A stretch of DNA of 64,000 nt from Aurantiacibacter luteus (GCF_001010945.1 NZ_LBHB01000001.1:992001-1056000); one strand, 5' to 3'. Positions 10,903-20,755 are shown, counted from the first letter of the stretch. Notes: generated by a model from the letters alone, not told the origin. Program-made: numbers and translations.

Positions 10903-11397
10903 CTATTGCGCCATGATCTGCGGATCTGTGGTGAAGTGCCATTCGCCGCCGCGCCACTCGGCGGTCAACAGGTAACTCGGCGAGACCGCGCCGCGCACAT
11001 TGTAGCTTGCATAGCCGGTGCAACGGGTGGCCGAGGGACAGGTGAATCCGTGGATCGTGTGCACCAGCGCGGGCTCCTCGGTCTCCCGGTCCATCCATCC
11101 TTCGGCGGTCGGCGTGCAGCGCGCAAACGGAGCGAGCTGCGGGAAGCGTGCGATCAGCGCAGTCTCGTCCTCCGGTGAAAGCGCCACCGCCTCCCGCCCT
11201 TCGTGCACCGCGGCGCAGACCGTGGGACGGTCGGTGATGTCGGCGGAGAAATAGCGCGCCAGCACGTGCTCCATCATGGCGAGCCGAGGCGCATCCTGCC
11301 GCGCGGCGAGCGACGGCAGCGCGCCGGGCTCGCCCCCGGGGGGCGTGACGACGCAGGCGGAAACAGCCAGCAGGCCGAGCGTCAGAAGCGATCTCAT
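10903..11397 (-). CDS. Hypothetical lipoprotein between recN and ligA
   Basis: 164 residues with a lipoprotein signal (MRSLLTLGLLAVSAC, lipobox VSAC, Cys15). Four later cysteines (VCAAVHEG, ARCTPT, FTCPSATRC) may form disulfides, consistent with export. No known domain seen. Its ATG overlaps the recN stop (ATGA), and ligA follows three bases after its stop, so recN, this gene and ligA form one tight operon. Confidence 0.7.
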   Translation of the reverse strand: MRSLLTLGLLAVSACVVTPPGGEPGALPSLAARQDAPRLAMMEHVLARYFSADITDRPTVCAAVHEGREAVALSPEDETALIARFPQLAPFARCTPTAEGWMDRETEEPALVHTIHGFTCPSATRCTGYASYNVRGAVSPSYLLTAEWRGGEWHFTTDPQIMAQ

Positions 11398-13061
11398 GAA
11401 ATATCCTCCAGCAACCGATCCGCCTGAGCCCGCGCCTCGGGCGTGACCTCCGCGCCGCTCAGCATCCGGGCGATTTCCTCCTGCCGTCCGCCCTCGTCGA
11501 GCAACGCGACCGAGGTGCGGGTGACCGTGCCCTCGTTCGACTTGGCGATGAGGTAGTGCGTGCCGCCGCGCGCGGCGACCTGCGGGGAATGGGTGACAGC
11601 GAGCAGTTGTCCGCCGCTTGCCAGCCGCGCCAGACGCTCACCGATGGCGCTCGCCACCGCGCCGCCGACACCGCGGTCGATCTCGTCGAAGATGATCGTG
11701 GCGGCCCCGCCTTCCTCGGCCAGCGCCACCTTCAGCGCCAGGATGAAGCGGCTGAGCTCGCCGCCGCTGGCGATCTTGCCGAGCGGGGCGAAATCCGCGC
11801 CGGGATTGGTGGCGATGAGGAATTCGACCGCGTCCATGCCAGATGCGCCCCAGCGTTCCTCCGGCAATTCGCGAACCTCGGTGCGGAAGCGCGCCGCGTC
11901 CAGCTTGAGCGGCGCGAGTTCGGCCGCCACCGCCGCGTCGAGCCTTTCGCCCGCCGCCACGCGCGCCGCGTGCAAGGCCTCGGCCGCCGCGCGGTAGGCC
12001 TCGCCCGCCGCCAGTTCGGCGCGCTCGAGGTCGGCGATATCGGCATCGCCCTGTTCGATGGCGTCGAGCCGGGCGCGCAAGCTCTGCATCACCGCCGGCA
12101 GCTCGTCCACCTGCACCGAATGCTTGCGGGCCAGCGCGCGCAGTTCGAACAGGCGCGTCTCGATGCGGTCGAGTTCGAGTGGATCGTGCGTCAGCGCCTG
12201 CGCCGCGGCCTCCAGCTTTTCCTCCGCCTCCCCCGCCTCGATCACCGCGCGGTCGAGCGCGGCCAGAGCCTCCGCCAGCAGCGTGTGTTCCGGCGCGATG
12301 CGGTCGAGCTTGCGCGCCGCCGAACGCAGGCGGGCGAGCGGCGAATCCGATCCGTCCCAGACGAGGCGCAATTCCTCGAGGTCACCCTGCAGCTTCTCGC
12401 CCTTCTGCATATCGACCCGCGTGCCTGCGAGCGTCTCCTCCTCGCCCTCCTGCGGCTCGATGGCGGTCAGTTCGGCTAGGTGCGCGAGCAGCAGGTCTTC
12501 GTCCGCCTTGGCCTGCTCGATGGCCGTGCGCGCCGATGCCAGCGCCTCGCGCGTCTTGCGCCATGCCTCCCACGCCGCCGCCACCCCGACCGTGTCCGCC
12601 CCGGCGAAGCGATCGAGCAAGGCGCGGTGGCCGCGCGGATTGACGAGGCCGCGATCGTCATGCTGGCCGTGCAGTTCCACCAGCGATCCGGCGAGCTGGC
12701 GCAGCAGCGCGACGCCAACGGGCTGGTCGTTGACCCAAGCCTTCGATCCGCCGTCCGCCTTAAGTCGCCGCCGCACGATCAGCGCCTCGCCCGGCTCGAC
12801 CTCCACCTCGGCAGCCGCCAGCGCATCGGCCACGGCGGCGGGCAGGCGATCGAACTCGAAACTGGCGGTAACGCTCGCCTGATCCTCGCCCGCGCGGACC
12901 AGCGCGCTGTCGGCCCGCTCGCCCAGCACCAGCCCCAGTGCGTCGAGCAGGATGGACTTGCCCGCCCCCGTCTCGCCCGTCAGCACGCCCAGCCCCGGCC
13001 CGAAGGCGAGGTCGAGCGCGTCGATCAGCACGATGTTCCGGATGGCGAGCGTAGTGAGCAT
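11394..13061 (-). CDS. recN: DNA repair protein RecN
   Basis: SMC-like ATPase acting in double-strand break repair. The 555-residue protein shows Walker A (GETGAGKSILLDALGL, about 30-45), a long coiled-coil middle rich in Ala/Glu/Arg, the ABC signature region (ASGGELSRFILALK) and Walker B with D-loop (IIFDEIDRGVGG). The ATG at 13061 is chosen over 13076 because GGAGG stands eight bases before it and it gives the usual RecN start MLTTLAIRNIVLID. The order bamD-recN-...-ligA is common in alphaproteobacteria. Confidence 0.96.
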   Translation of the reverse strand: MLTTLAIRNIVLIDALDLAFGPGLGVLTGETGAGKSILLDALGLVLGERADSALVRAGEDQASVTASFEFDRLPAAVADALAAAEVEVEPGEALIVRRRLKADGGSKAWVNDQPVGVALLRQLAGSLVELHGQHDDRGLVNPRGHRALLDRFAGADTVGVAAAWEAWRKTREALASARTAIEQAKADEDLLLAHLAELTAIEPQEGEEETLAGTRVDMQKGEKLQGDLEELRLVWDGSDSPLARLRSAARKLDRIAPEHTLLAEALAALDRAVIEAGEAEEKLEAAAQALTHDPLELDRIETRLFELRALARKHSVQVDELPAVMQSLRARLDAIEQGDADIADLERAELAAGEAYRAAAEALHAARVAAGERLDAAVAAELAPLKLDAARFRTEVRELPEERWGASGMDAVEFLIATNPGADFAPLGKIASGGELSRFILALKVALAEEGGAATIIFDEIDRGVGGAVASAIGERLARLASGGQLLAVTHSPQVAARGGTHYLIAKSNEGTVTRTSVALLDEGGRQEEIARMLSGAEVTPEARAQADRLLEDIS

Positions 13062-13196
13062 GGGCGTTGCCTCCATGCAATAAGGCTCGGCCCGTCGCGG
13101 CGCAACGATGGCTCGTCGCTATTGGGTGGAGGAGTCGGAAATTGTTAAGGTTTATGTGGCGCAATGGGGGCGGAAGTTGAGGAGGGTCGTTTTCTC

Positions 13197-13514
13197 ATGT
13201 CGGTGCTCACCATTCGTGCCCATCGCCGCTATGCCTTGCGGATGCCCGCGCGCCTGAAGGGCGAGGGGCGCAAGAGCGCGCCGTGCCTGCTGATCGAGCT
13301 GTCGCAGCAGGGTGCCCGGTTGAGCAATCTCGACCAGGTCGATTTTCGTCCCGGCGACAGCGTGCGATTGCTGACCGAGTGCGGCACCGAACTGGAATGC
13401 ACGATCCGCTGGGCGCACGACGGGCGCGCGGGAGTGCGGCTGGAGCAATCGCTCCACGCCCCCGAACTCAGCGCGATGCTGGATACCTATCGGCGCGAGA
13501 ACGCCGCGGCCTGA
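13197..13514 (+). CDS. PilZ domain protein
   Basis: Small stand-alone PilZ protein (105 aa), predicted to bind cyclic di-GMP. It carries RxxxR (RAHRRYALR, near residue 8-16) and the second motif as LSQQGARL, where the usual D/NxSxxG is ELSQQG, so the first polar residue is Glu. The ATG at 13197 is chosen because GGAGGG lies ten bases upstream; an ATG at 13164 has no such site. It sits divergently in front of recN and converges with bamD, inside an otherwise minus-strand cluster. Confidence 0.85.
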   Translation: MSVLTIRAHRRYALRMPARLKGEGRKSAPCLLIELSQQGARLSNLDQVDFRPGDSVRLLTECGTELECTIRWAHDGRAGVRLEQSLHAPELSAMLDTYRRENAAA

Positions 13515-13530
13515 GGCTGACCGAAGCGGC

Positions 13531-14331
13531 CTAGCCGCCCACGCGCTCGGGCGTGTGCTCTTCCATCAGGCCGTAGGCACGCTCGTACCACTCGTTGCCC
13601 GGATAGTTGGCACCGAGCACGGCGGCATAGCGCTGCGCCTCTTCCGGCACGCCCAGCGCAAGGTTCGATTCGACCAGGCGATAGAGCGCCTCGGGCGCGT
13701 GGCTGGTGGTCTGGTAGTCCTCGATCACGTTCTGGAACCTGAGCGCGGAGGCGAGCCACTGGCCGGTGCGCTGGTAGAACCGCCCGATCTCCATCTCCTT
13801 GCCGGCGAGGTGATCGTTGACGAGGTCGATCTTGGCGCGCGCGTCGGCGGCGTAATCGGTGTTCGGATAGCGGCGGGTAATCTCGGTCAGCGCGCTGAGT
13901 GCCTGACGGGTGATCGCCTGGTCGCGCTCCACATCGCTGATCTGCTCGTAATAGCTCATGGCGATCAGGTAATAGGCGTAGGGCGCATCCTGGTTGCCGG
14001 GGTGGATCGAGAGGAAGCGCGTCGCCGCCTGGATCGATTCGTTGTAATCGCGATTGGCGTAATAGGCGAAGGCGCTCATCAACTGGGCGCGGCGGGCCCA
14101 GGGCGAATAGGGATGCTGGCGCTCCACCTCGTCGAACAGCGCAGCGGCCGTTTCGAGATCGCCGCGGTCGAGACGGTCCTTGGCAGCGCTATAGAGCGTC
14201 TCCACGTCGCGCGCGACATAGGCGAGGTCGTTGGAATTGGCCCCGCTGCCGCCGCCGCGCGCGCAACCCGTCAGGACCGTGGCGGAAGCCGCCGCAACAA
14301 GCGCAACGCGCATCGTCTTCGTCGAAATCAT
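13531..14331 (-). CDS. bamD: Outer membrane assembly lipoprotein BamD
   Basis: TPR lipoprotein of the Bam complex that folds outer-membrane beta-barrels. The 266-residue protein has a signal with lipobox LTGC (about 16-19) and successive TPR-like helices: AKDRLDRGDLETAAALF, QHPYSPWARRAQLM, YNESIQAATRFL and later pairs, as in ComL/YfiO. The ATG at 14331 is chosen since it gives the lipoprotein signal; upstream codons in frame lack one. It lies directly upstream of recN on the same strand, with the PilZ gene in the opposite strand between them. Confidence 0.94.
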   Translation of the reverse strand: MISTKTMRVALVAAASATVLTGCARGGGSGANSNDLAYVARDVETLYSAAKDRLDRGDLETAAALFDEVERQHPYSPWARRAQLMSAFAYYANRDYNESIQAATRFLSIHPGNQDAPYAYYLIAMSYYEQISDVERDQAITRQALSALTEITRRYPNTDYAADARAKIDLVNDHLAGKEMEIGRFYQRTGQWLASALRFQNVIEDYQTTSHAPEALYRLVESNLALGVPEEAQRYAAVLGANYPGNEWYERAYGLMEEHTPERVGG

Positions 14332-14438
14332 GGCAGGCCTATAGCTACCCGCGGGCTGAACGCCAAGTGAAGTCGGCATCTCGCGCTGCGCCTCTCCCCA
14401 CTGGCGATCTGCGTCGCCGCTGCCTATAGACCGGCGCG

Positions 14439-15176
14439 ATGGCAAAGGCCCTGTTCGAACTCAATCCCGCGCTCGACCGCGAAGCGCTTGCCGCCCGTTT
14501 CGCGCGCGACACGCGGTTGCAGATCGCCGACGTGCTGACACCCGAGACCGCGCGCGAGGTGCGCGACGTGCTGACGCGCGCCACGCCGTGGGGCATTGCC
14601 CTGCAGGCCGGAACACACGGCGAAGCGCGCACCTTCACGCCAGAGGCGATGCGCGATCCCGCCGTGCAGCAGCAGGCGCTGGCGATGGGCCAGGCGACCG
14701 ACAAGGCCGCGGCGGGCGGCGACTATGCCTACCGCGCGCTGCGCTATTCGCTGGTGGAAAGCGTGCAGCAGGGCTGGGACCCTGATGGCCCGCACCAGAT
14801 CCTGCTCGAACACCTGAATGCCGAGCCTTTCCTCGACCTGATGCGCGAGGTGACGGGCATTCCCGAACTCGCCAAGGCCGACGGCAGCGCCACCTGCTTC
14901 GCCCCGCAGCATTTCCTCGGCCGCCACATCGACAGCCACGTGGCCGAGGGCTGGCGCGTCGCCTACGTGCTAAACCTCACCATCGACGACTGGCACCCGG
15001 ACTGGGGCGGCTACCTCGTGTTCTACGACGAAGCGGGCGACATTGTTCAGGGCTTTCGCCCGCTGTTCAACACGCTGAACCTGTTCGCCGTGCCGCAGAG
15101 CCACGCGGTCACCTATGTCCCGCCTTTCGCGCCGAAGGGCCGCTACGCGATCAGCGGCTGGCTGCGCGACCGGTGA
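14439..15176 (+). CDS. 2-oxoglutarate/Fe(II)-dependent oxygenase
   Basis: A 245-residue double-stranded beta-helix oxygenase of the prolyl 4-hydroxylase type. The metal triad is visible as HIDSH (His163 and Asp165) and His222 in PQSHAV, with Arg235 (KGRYAISGW) placed to bind 2-oxoglutarate. YVLNLTIDDWHPDWGGYL is the typical core strand region, as in Tpa1/Ofd1-like proteins. The substrate is unknown; it could hydroxylate a protein. The stop overlaps the GTG start of the next oxygenase gene (GTGA), so the pair is coupled. Confidence 0.87.
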   Translation: MAKALFELNPALDREALAARFARDTRLQIADVLTPETAREVRDVLTRATPWGIALQAGTHGEARTFTPEAMRDPAVQQQALAMGQATDKAAAGGDYAYRALRYSLVESVQQGWDPDGPHQILLEHLNAEPFLDLMREVTGIPELAKADGSATCFAPQHFLGRHIDSHVAEGWRVAYVLNLTIDDWHPDWGGYLVFYDEAGDIVQGFRPLFNTLNLFAVPQSHAVTYVPPFAPKGRYAISGWLRDR

Positions 15177-16762
15177 GGCAGACAGGCGCGGTGTCGGCGG
15201 AGGCGGCGCAGGCCAACAGCGCCGGCAACGCCGCGATGAAGGCAGGCGACGCGGCAAGCGCCGCCAATCACTTTGCCCGTGCCACCGCGCTGGCGCCCGA
15301 TGCCTTCGACTTTCGCCTGAACCACGCCATTGCGCTCAGCGCCGCGGGCCGCGCCGCCGATGCCCTGCGCGAAATGGAGCCGGTGGAGGCCGCGGGCATG
15401 GCCAGCGCCGTTTATTGCTCGACGCGCGGAACGGTGTCACGCGCGCTGGGCGACATGGCGGCGGCGGCGCTGTGGTACGACCGCGCCCTCGCCCTCGAAC
15501 CCCATCGCCCGCGCGCGCTGCACGGCCGCGCGCGCACCGCGTTCGAGCGCGGCGAAGCCGATGCGCTGACCCGTTTCGACAGGGCGCTGGCGGTCAACCC
15601 CGGCGACCCCGATCTCTGGCTGGGCAAGGCACAGGCCATGGATGCCGCGGGCGATGCGGCAGGCGCGCGCGCATTGATGGAGCAGGTGGCGGAGCAGTTG
15701 CCGGGCTGGACCGAGGGTCTGCGGTTCCTTGCCCAGCTGAGGCTGGCGGCGGGGGAGGACGATTTTGCTGCGCACTTTGCGCGAGCGGCGCTGCGCGTGC
15801 CTGGCGATCCCGCCGTGCCAATCGAATGGGCGCGCGTCCTCTCCGGCCACGACCGCGACGAGGAAGCCGCCGAGGTCATGGCGCGCGCCAGCGCCGCCTT
15901 TCCCGACGACGCGCAATTGCGCCTCCTTCACGCAAGCTATCTTGGCGCGGCGGGCCACGATGAGGCCGCAGAGGCCTTGTTTGCCGCTCTGGCGCTGGAG
16001 AGCGAGACTCGGTTCATGCAGGAGGGCCGCCATGCCCTGCGGCGCGGGGAGCTCGACCGGGCGGAGCGTGTCCTTGCGCGCGCGCTGACGCTCGATCCGC
16101 GCATGATCGCCGCATGGGCGCTGCGCGATCTCGGCTGGCGCCTGTCGGGCGATCCGCGGCACGAGTGGCTCCACGGGCAGGAAGGCCTGATACGAATAGT
16201 GCCGCTTCCCGATGCCGAAACGGTTCTGCCGCCAGCCCTCCGCGTGCTCGACGCGCTGCACGATGCCTCGCCCTTCCCGCTCGGCCAGTCGCTGCGCGGG
16301 GGAACGCAGACACGCGGCATTCTTTTCCACCGCCAGGAACCCGAGCTCGCCGCCCTGCGTGACGCGATAACCGCGAGCGTCGAGGACTATCGCTGCCAGC
16401 TGCCCCCGGCCGATCCGGCCCACCCGCTGCTGTCGCGACGTGATGCCGGGTGGCAACTGGCCGGGTCCTGGTCGGTGCGGCTGGCGAACGGCGGCGATTA
16501 CCATGCGCCGCACCTGCATCCGGAAGGCGTGGTTTCATCGGCGCTGTATCTCGTGCTGCCCGGTGACCTGGGCACGGGCGACGATCGCGCCGGCTGGATC
16601 GAGCTCGGTCGGCCTGCCCCCGACCTGCGCCTCGACCTTCCGCCCATCACCGCGCTGGAGCCGCGGGTCGGCCATCTCGCGCTGTTTCCCAGCACGCTCT
16701 ACCACGGCACCCGCGCCTTTGCCCGCGGTCGGCGCATGACGGTTGCCTTCGACGTGACCTGA
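15173..16762 (+). CDS. TPR protein with C-terminal 2OG-Fe(II) oxygenase domain
   Basis: 529 residues from a GTG start overlapping the previous stop. Residues about 10-330 are TPR-like helical repeats (ANSAGNAAMKAGDAASAANH, LWYDRALALEPHRPRALHGR and others). The last 190 residues match the putative 2OG-Fe(II) oxygenase family PF13759: GGDYHAPHLHPEGVVSSAL holds the metal His residues, LFPSTLYHGT the distal His, and RRMTVAFDV the 2OG-binding Arg. TPRs likely present a protein partner. Coupling to another oxygenase suggests a shared pathway. Confidence 0.85.
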   Translation: MRQTGAVSAEAAQANSAGNAAMKAGDAASAANHFARATALAPDAFDFRLNHAIALSAAGRAADALREMEPVEAAGMASAVYCSTRGTVSRALGDMAAAALWYDRALALEPHRPRALHGRARTAFERGEADALTRFDRALAVNPGDPDLWLGKAQAMDAAGDAAGARALMEQVAEQLPGWTEGLRFLAQLRLAAGEDDFAAHFARAALRVPGDPAVPIEWARVLSGHDRDEEAAEVMARASAAFPDDAQLRLLHASYLGAAGHDEAAEALFAALALESETRFMQEGRHALRRGELDRAERVLARALTLDPRMIAAWALRDLGWRLSGDPRHEWLHGQEGLIRIVPLPDAETVLPPALRVLDALHDASPFPLGQSLRGGTQTRGILFHRQEPELAALRDAITASVEDYRCQLPPADPAHPLLSRRDAGWQLAGSWSVRLANGGDYHAPHLHPEGVVSSALYLVLPGDLGTGDDRAGWIELGRPAPDLRLDLPPITALEPRVGHLALFPSTLYHGTRAFARGRRMTVAFDVT

Positions 16763-16780
16763 CGGCATCATGCCTGTGGG

Positions 16781-17695
16781 ATGACGACGGGGGATAATGG
16801 TCGCGCGGCTTGGAGCGCCTTCTGGGCCAATGGCGGCTCGGCGGGCTCCCGCTGCCTGCCCGGCGCGTCCCCGCCGATGCAATCCGCTCTTGGCCAAACC
16901 TGGGCCGGCTTCGCTCGCGGTCTGCCGCGCAAGGCGCGGGTGCTCGACATTGCCAGTGGCGACGGCTGCGTCATGGCCGACCTCTTGCGCGCGCGGTCCG
17001 ACCTGAAGCCGGTGGGTATCGACCAGGCCAAGGCCCTGCCGCCCGCCCCGCGCGGCGCGAAGCTGCGCGGCGGGATCGAGATGGACGCCCTGCCCTTTCC
17101 CGACGCGAGTTTTGCCGCGGTCACCAGCCAGTTCGGGCTGGAATACGGCGAGGTGGACGCCGCCGCTCGCGAGATTGCGCGGGTCCTGCAACCCGGAGGC
17201 GTGGTTGGCCTCATCGTCCACCGCGAGGATTCGCTCATCGTCGCACATAACCGTGCCCGCGCCGAGGGCATCGCCTGGGCCATCGAGCAGGAAGCGCTGC
17301 CTGCCAAGGCGCTGGCGAGCCTGCGCCTGCGGCTGAGCGGCCTGACGATTATCCCGCCCGACGTCGCCAGCGGTCCCGAACGGGCGGCCCGCATGTTCGG
17401 GCCGGGATCCGCCGCGTGGGAAATCGCCGAGGCGACGAGGCGCGCGCTGGCTGGCGGTGCCCACGCCCATCCAGCCGAGGTGAGGGCGACGGTCGAGGAG
17501 ATCGCCGTCCGGGGCCGTCACGAGCTAACCTGTATCGCCACTCTCTCGGCCGCCGCCGAACGATCGGGCACGGGCGAGCGCATGGTCGCGCATCTGGTCG
17601 AAGCAGGTCTGACAGCCGGCGAGTGCCGAGACCTCAGGGACGACCGCGCCGCCAAGCCATTCGCCAGCTTCCTGACCCTGCGCAAGCCCGGCTGA
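16781..17695 (+). CDS. Class I SAM-dependent methyltransferase
   Basis: 304 residues. Motif I is VLDIASGDGCV (about 54-64), then a conserved acidic residue in VGIDQAK, and ALPFPDASFAAVTSQFGLEY (motif IV region, about 102-121), the UbiE/Methyltransf_11 type. EIARVLQPGGVVGLIVH is the next core strand. It follows the oxygenase pair by 18 bases, so it may be the third gene of that operon; its substrate is unknown. Confidence 0.85.
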   Translation: MTTGDNGRAAWSAFWANGGSAGSRCLPGASPPMQSALGQTWAGFARGLPRKARVLDIASGDGCVMADLLRARSDLKPVGIDQAKALPPAPRGAKLRGGIEMDALPFPDASFAAVTSQFGLEYGEVDAAAREIARVLQPGGVVGLIVHREDSLIVAHNRARAEGIAWAIEQEALPAKALASLRLRLSGLTIIPPDVASGPERAARMFGPGSAAWEIAEATRRALAGGAHAHPAEVRATVEEIAVRGRHELTCIATLSAAAERSGTGERMVAHLVEAGLTAGECRDLRDDRAAKPFASFLTLRKPG

Positions 17696-17744
17696 CTCCC
17701 TTTCCAAAAATCCGGCAGGTTGTCGCGTCCTGTCAGCTCCAACG

Positions 17745-17783
17745 AAAAAGGGCGGGAGACCCGAAGGTCCCCCGCCCCTTTTT
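17745..17783. terminator. Bidirectional intrinsic terminator
   Basis: AAAAAGGGCGGGAGAC pairs with GTCCCCCGCCCCTTTTT around the loop CCGAAG. With A-run on one side and T-run on the other it can end both the methyltransferase transcript (plus) and the TonB receptor transcript (minus). Confidence 0.88.
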
Positions 17784-17812
17784 CCTGAGCGATGTCTCGC
17801 CCGGTCGTTCGC

Positions 17813-20755
17813 TTAGAAGCGGAAGTCGACCGAGACGAAGAAGTCGCGACCCAGCGTGTCGTAGACCGACGGGTAGGTGTTGGCCTGCTCCTGGTTGTCG
17901 CCCAGCAGCGTGCCGTTGTTGGTGTTGCTGACGATGATGCCATCGAACGTCGGCGTCATCGGCAGGGTGTCGAACACGTTGTTCACACCTGCAGTGAGGG
18001 TCACGTTCTCACGAATGTCGAACGCCGCGGTCAGGTCGATGAGATCGTAGGCCGGGATACGCTCCGAGCCGTTGAAATCGCCGTAATCGACGGTGGCATC
18101 GTCATCGTCGACCGCCGACAGGTGGCGCCAGCGGGTCGAGAAGGTGAGCGGACCGTCGATAAGCGTCGCACGGGCCGTCCACTTGAACGTCGGGGTCGGC
18201 TGGCCGCACGAGGCACCGAAGATGCCGGCACAGTCGAGCAGGTCCGAATCCGGGGTAGCCAGGAACGAGCTTTCCTCGGTCCAGGTACCCAGGAAGTTCA
18301 GGTTCAGGTCCGAAGAGCCGTTACCCAGCAGCGAGAACCCGAGGTCCATTCCGTAGTTGACCTGAAGGTCCACACCCGAAACCACGAACTCGGCGATGTT
18401 CTGACCGCCGAGAACCGGGGTGGCGTCCACGTCGATCGCGCCTTCGGCGTTACGGATGTTACCGAACGCGAAGAACGGATCGCAAAGCGGGTTCGCCCGA
18501 TCCTGGAACTGGTCGAAGCAGAGGTCGAACGACTGCTGCAACGAGATCGTGGTGATGGCATCCTCGATCTTGATGTTGAAGTAGTCGGCCGTGACCGTCA
18601 GACCCGGAATGGCCTGCGGCTGCAGCACGACACCGAAGGTGTAGCTGTCCGAGGTTTCTTCCTGGAGGTTCGGGTTGCCGCCGAACAGCGCGGGGATCTG
18701 CGTGTTGGGCTGGATGATCGCCGCCCGGCCGAGGTTGGCAGCCGGAACACCGTTGGCGAGACACAGGTCACGCAGCGTGCCCGAGGTCGCATCCGGACGG
18801 CCGCACGGGTCGGTTGCGCCGGGGAAGCCGATGGCGGTTCCCTGGAACAGCTCGGCCACGTTGGGCGCGCGGATGGCGTGCTGGTACTGGCCGCGGAAGG
18901 TCACGTCCGGGATCGGCTGGAACTCGACGCCGCCGGCGTAGGTCCAGACGCCACCGATCTGCTCGAGCGAGTAGTCGGAGTAACGACCGGCGCCCGAAAG
19001 CTCGATGCGCATGCCGCTCTCGGTCTCGAACGGGACGTTGATCTCGGCGAAGACTTCCTTGACGTTGTACGAACCTTCGGTCGGGTCGCCGGCGTTGAAG
19101 CCGATGACGTCGCCCGAGGCCAGCGCGGTGTCAGGAATGAACTGCGAGGCAACCCGGCGATACTCGCCACCCAGCGCGAAGCCGACCGGCTCCGCCGCAC
19201 CCAGGGCGAAGTCGCCCAGCGTGCCCGAGATCGCCGCGGAGGCGACTTCGAGGGTGGAGATGTCCGAGTTCTGCGCCAGGATCGAGATCTGGTCGACCAT
19301 GTCCTGCGTCAGGCCACCTTCTTCGAAGATGTTGATCGTCGGAGCAGTGCCGTTGAGGCCGTTCTGGAAGGCCGAGCGCGAGATGTTACCGGCCTGGATG
19401 TTGGCATTACGCGTACGGTTGTACGTGTAATAGGCATCGTACTGCAGGTAATCGGTGATGTCGCCACGCATACCGGCCAGGACGCGGAAGGCGTTACGCT
19501 CGTCGAGCGAGTTACGCGAACCGGTTTCGAGCACACGGCGCTGGAGCGAGGCGCTGACCACGCCCGGAGCGGCACCGTTGAGCGGCGACAGGCCGGCGGC
19601 GATACGCGCGGCGTTGGCAGCGGTTTCACGCGCGTCCAGGGTCTGCAGCTGCTGGAACACGGCCGTGCTGACGAACGGCTGCACCGCGGCCAGGTTCACG
19701 TTGAACGTGCCGGTCACCGGAGTGGCGGCCAGTTCGGTCGCGACGCGGTTGTTGACGAAGGCCACCTCGGCATACGGAACCGCCCAGTCGGTGATCTCGT
19801 ATTCGGCATAGCCACCCAGCAGGTAACGTTCCTGCGGGATCTGCAGGTAGTTCACCGGCGCATAGTTGTAGGTGTCGCCGGCGCGCGCACGTGCAGCACC
19901 ATTGCCGACGTCGAAGATCGCGTCGTCGATGGTCAGACCACTGCCGAGCAGGAACGTGGTGCCGTTGACCGCAGTGCTGCCCGGCGCGTTGAACCGCAGG
20001 GCCGGCAGGGTCGAGGAACCGAACTGCTGCAGCGGCTCGCCGAAGGTTTCGCCACCGAGGGCAAAGTTCGAGAACTCGCGGTCGCCCTGGAAGATCGAGT
20101 CGCGGTTGTAGTATTCGCCGAAGACGGTGGCACGGCCACGACCGTCGGAGAAATCGGTGCCGATGGCGCCGTGGATTTCGTAACGGTCGCCGTCACCGCG
20201 ATCGGTGATCGAGTACTGGCCACCGGCTTCGATGCCGTCGACGTGACGCAGACGGAAGTTGACGACGCCCGCGAGCGCGTCCGAACCGTAAACGGCCGAG
20301 GCACCGCCGGTTACGACGTCGACCGAGTCGATCAGGAACGAGGGGATGGTGTTGAGGTCGACCAGCTGCGAGGTATCGAAGAACATCCAGCGACGGCCGT
20401 TTACCAGGACCAGCGAGCGCGCGGCGCCCAGGCCGCGCAGGTTCAGCGTGGCGGTGCCGTTACCGGGGTTGTTCGAAGCCGAGGTAAGGCCCGGGACAAC
20501 CTGCGGAAGCTGGTTGACGACGTTCTCGACGTTGACGGTGCCCGACAGCTCGAACTCGGCGTCGTCGACGACGGCGACGGGAGCGGCGGTTTCCGTGTTG
20601 CGGCGCTCGATACGCGAGCCGGTGACGACGATGCGATCTTCGGCGGCGGCGGGCTCGATCGACGGATCGGCCTGCGCCATCGCGGGCGCGGCGATCAGCG
20701 ACCCGTAGATCACCGAACTGGCGAGCAACGCTGCCTTGGTCTTGGGAGTAAACAT
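17813..20755 (-). CDS. TonB-dependent receptor
   Basis: 980-residue outer-membrane receptor. It has a Sec signal peptide (cleavage near APAMA-QA, about 26), the sphingomonad-type plug start DRIVVTGSRIERR (about 40-52), a plug domain to about residue 180 (ATLNLRGLGAARSLVLVNGRR; GGASAVYGSDALAGVVNF), and a long beta-barrel ending in VDFRF with terminal Phe, the barrel-assembly signal. AGGAG precedes the ATG by seven bases. Long loops with paired cysteines are present (DPCGRPD, LCLANG, FDLCFDQ). The ligand is unknown; no transport or regulatory partner lies beside it. Confidence 0.95.
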   Translation of the reverse strand: MFTPKTKAALLASSVIYGSLIAAPAMAQADPSIEPAAAEDRIVVTGSRIERRNTETAAPVAVVDDAEFELSGTVNVENVVNQLPQVVPGLTSASNNPGNGTATLNLRGLGAARSLVLVNGRRWMFFDTSQLVDLNTIPSFLIDSVDVVTGGASAVYGSDALAGVVNFRLRHVDGIEAGGQYSITDRGDGDRYEIHGAIGTDFSDGRGRATVFGEYYNRDSIFQGDREFSNFALGGETFGEPLQQFGSSTLPALRFNAPGSTAVNGTTFLLGSGLTIDDAIFDVGNGAARARAGDTYNYAPVNYLQIPQERYLLGGYAEYEITDWAVPYAEVAFVNNRVATELAATPVTGTFNVNLAAVQPFVSTAVFQQLQTLDARETAANAARIAAGLSPLNGAAPGVVSASLQRRVLETGSRNSLDERNAFRVLAGMRGDITDYLQYDAYYTYNRTRNANIQAGNISRSAFQNGLNGTAPTINIFEEGGLTQDMVDQISILAQNSDISTLEVASAAISGTLGDFALGAAEPVGFALGGEYRRVASQFIPDTALASGDVIGFNAGDPTEGSYNVKEVFAEINVPFETESGMRIELSGAGRYSDYSLEQIGGVWTYAGGVEFQPIPDVTFRGQYQHAIRAPNVAELFQGTAIGFPGATDPCGRPDATSGTLRDLCLANGVPAANLGRAAIIQPNTQIPALFGGNPNLQEETSDSYTFGVVLQPQAIPGLTVTADYFNIKIEDAITTISLQQSFDLCFDQFQDRANPLCDPFFAFGNIRNAEGAIDVDATPVLGGQNIAEFVVSGVDLQVNYGMDLGFSLLGNGSSDLNLNFLGTWTEESSFLATPDSDLLDCAGIFGASCGQPTPTFKWTARATLIDGPLTFSTRWRHLSAVDDDDATVDYGDFNGSERIPAYDLIDLTAAFDIRENVTLTAGVNNVFDTLPMTPTFDGIIVSNTNNGTLLGDNQEQANTYPSVYDTLGRDFFVSVDFRF

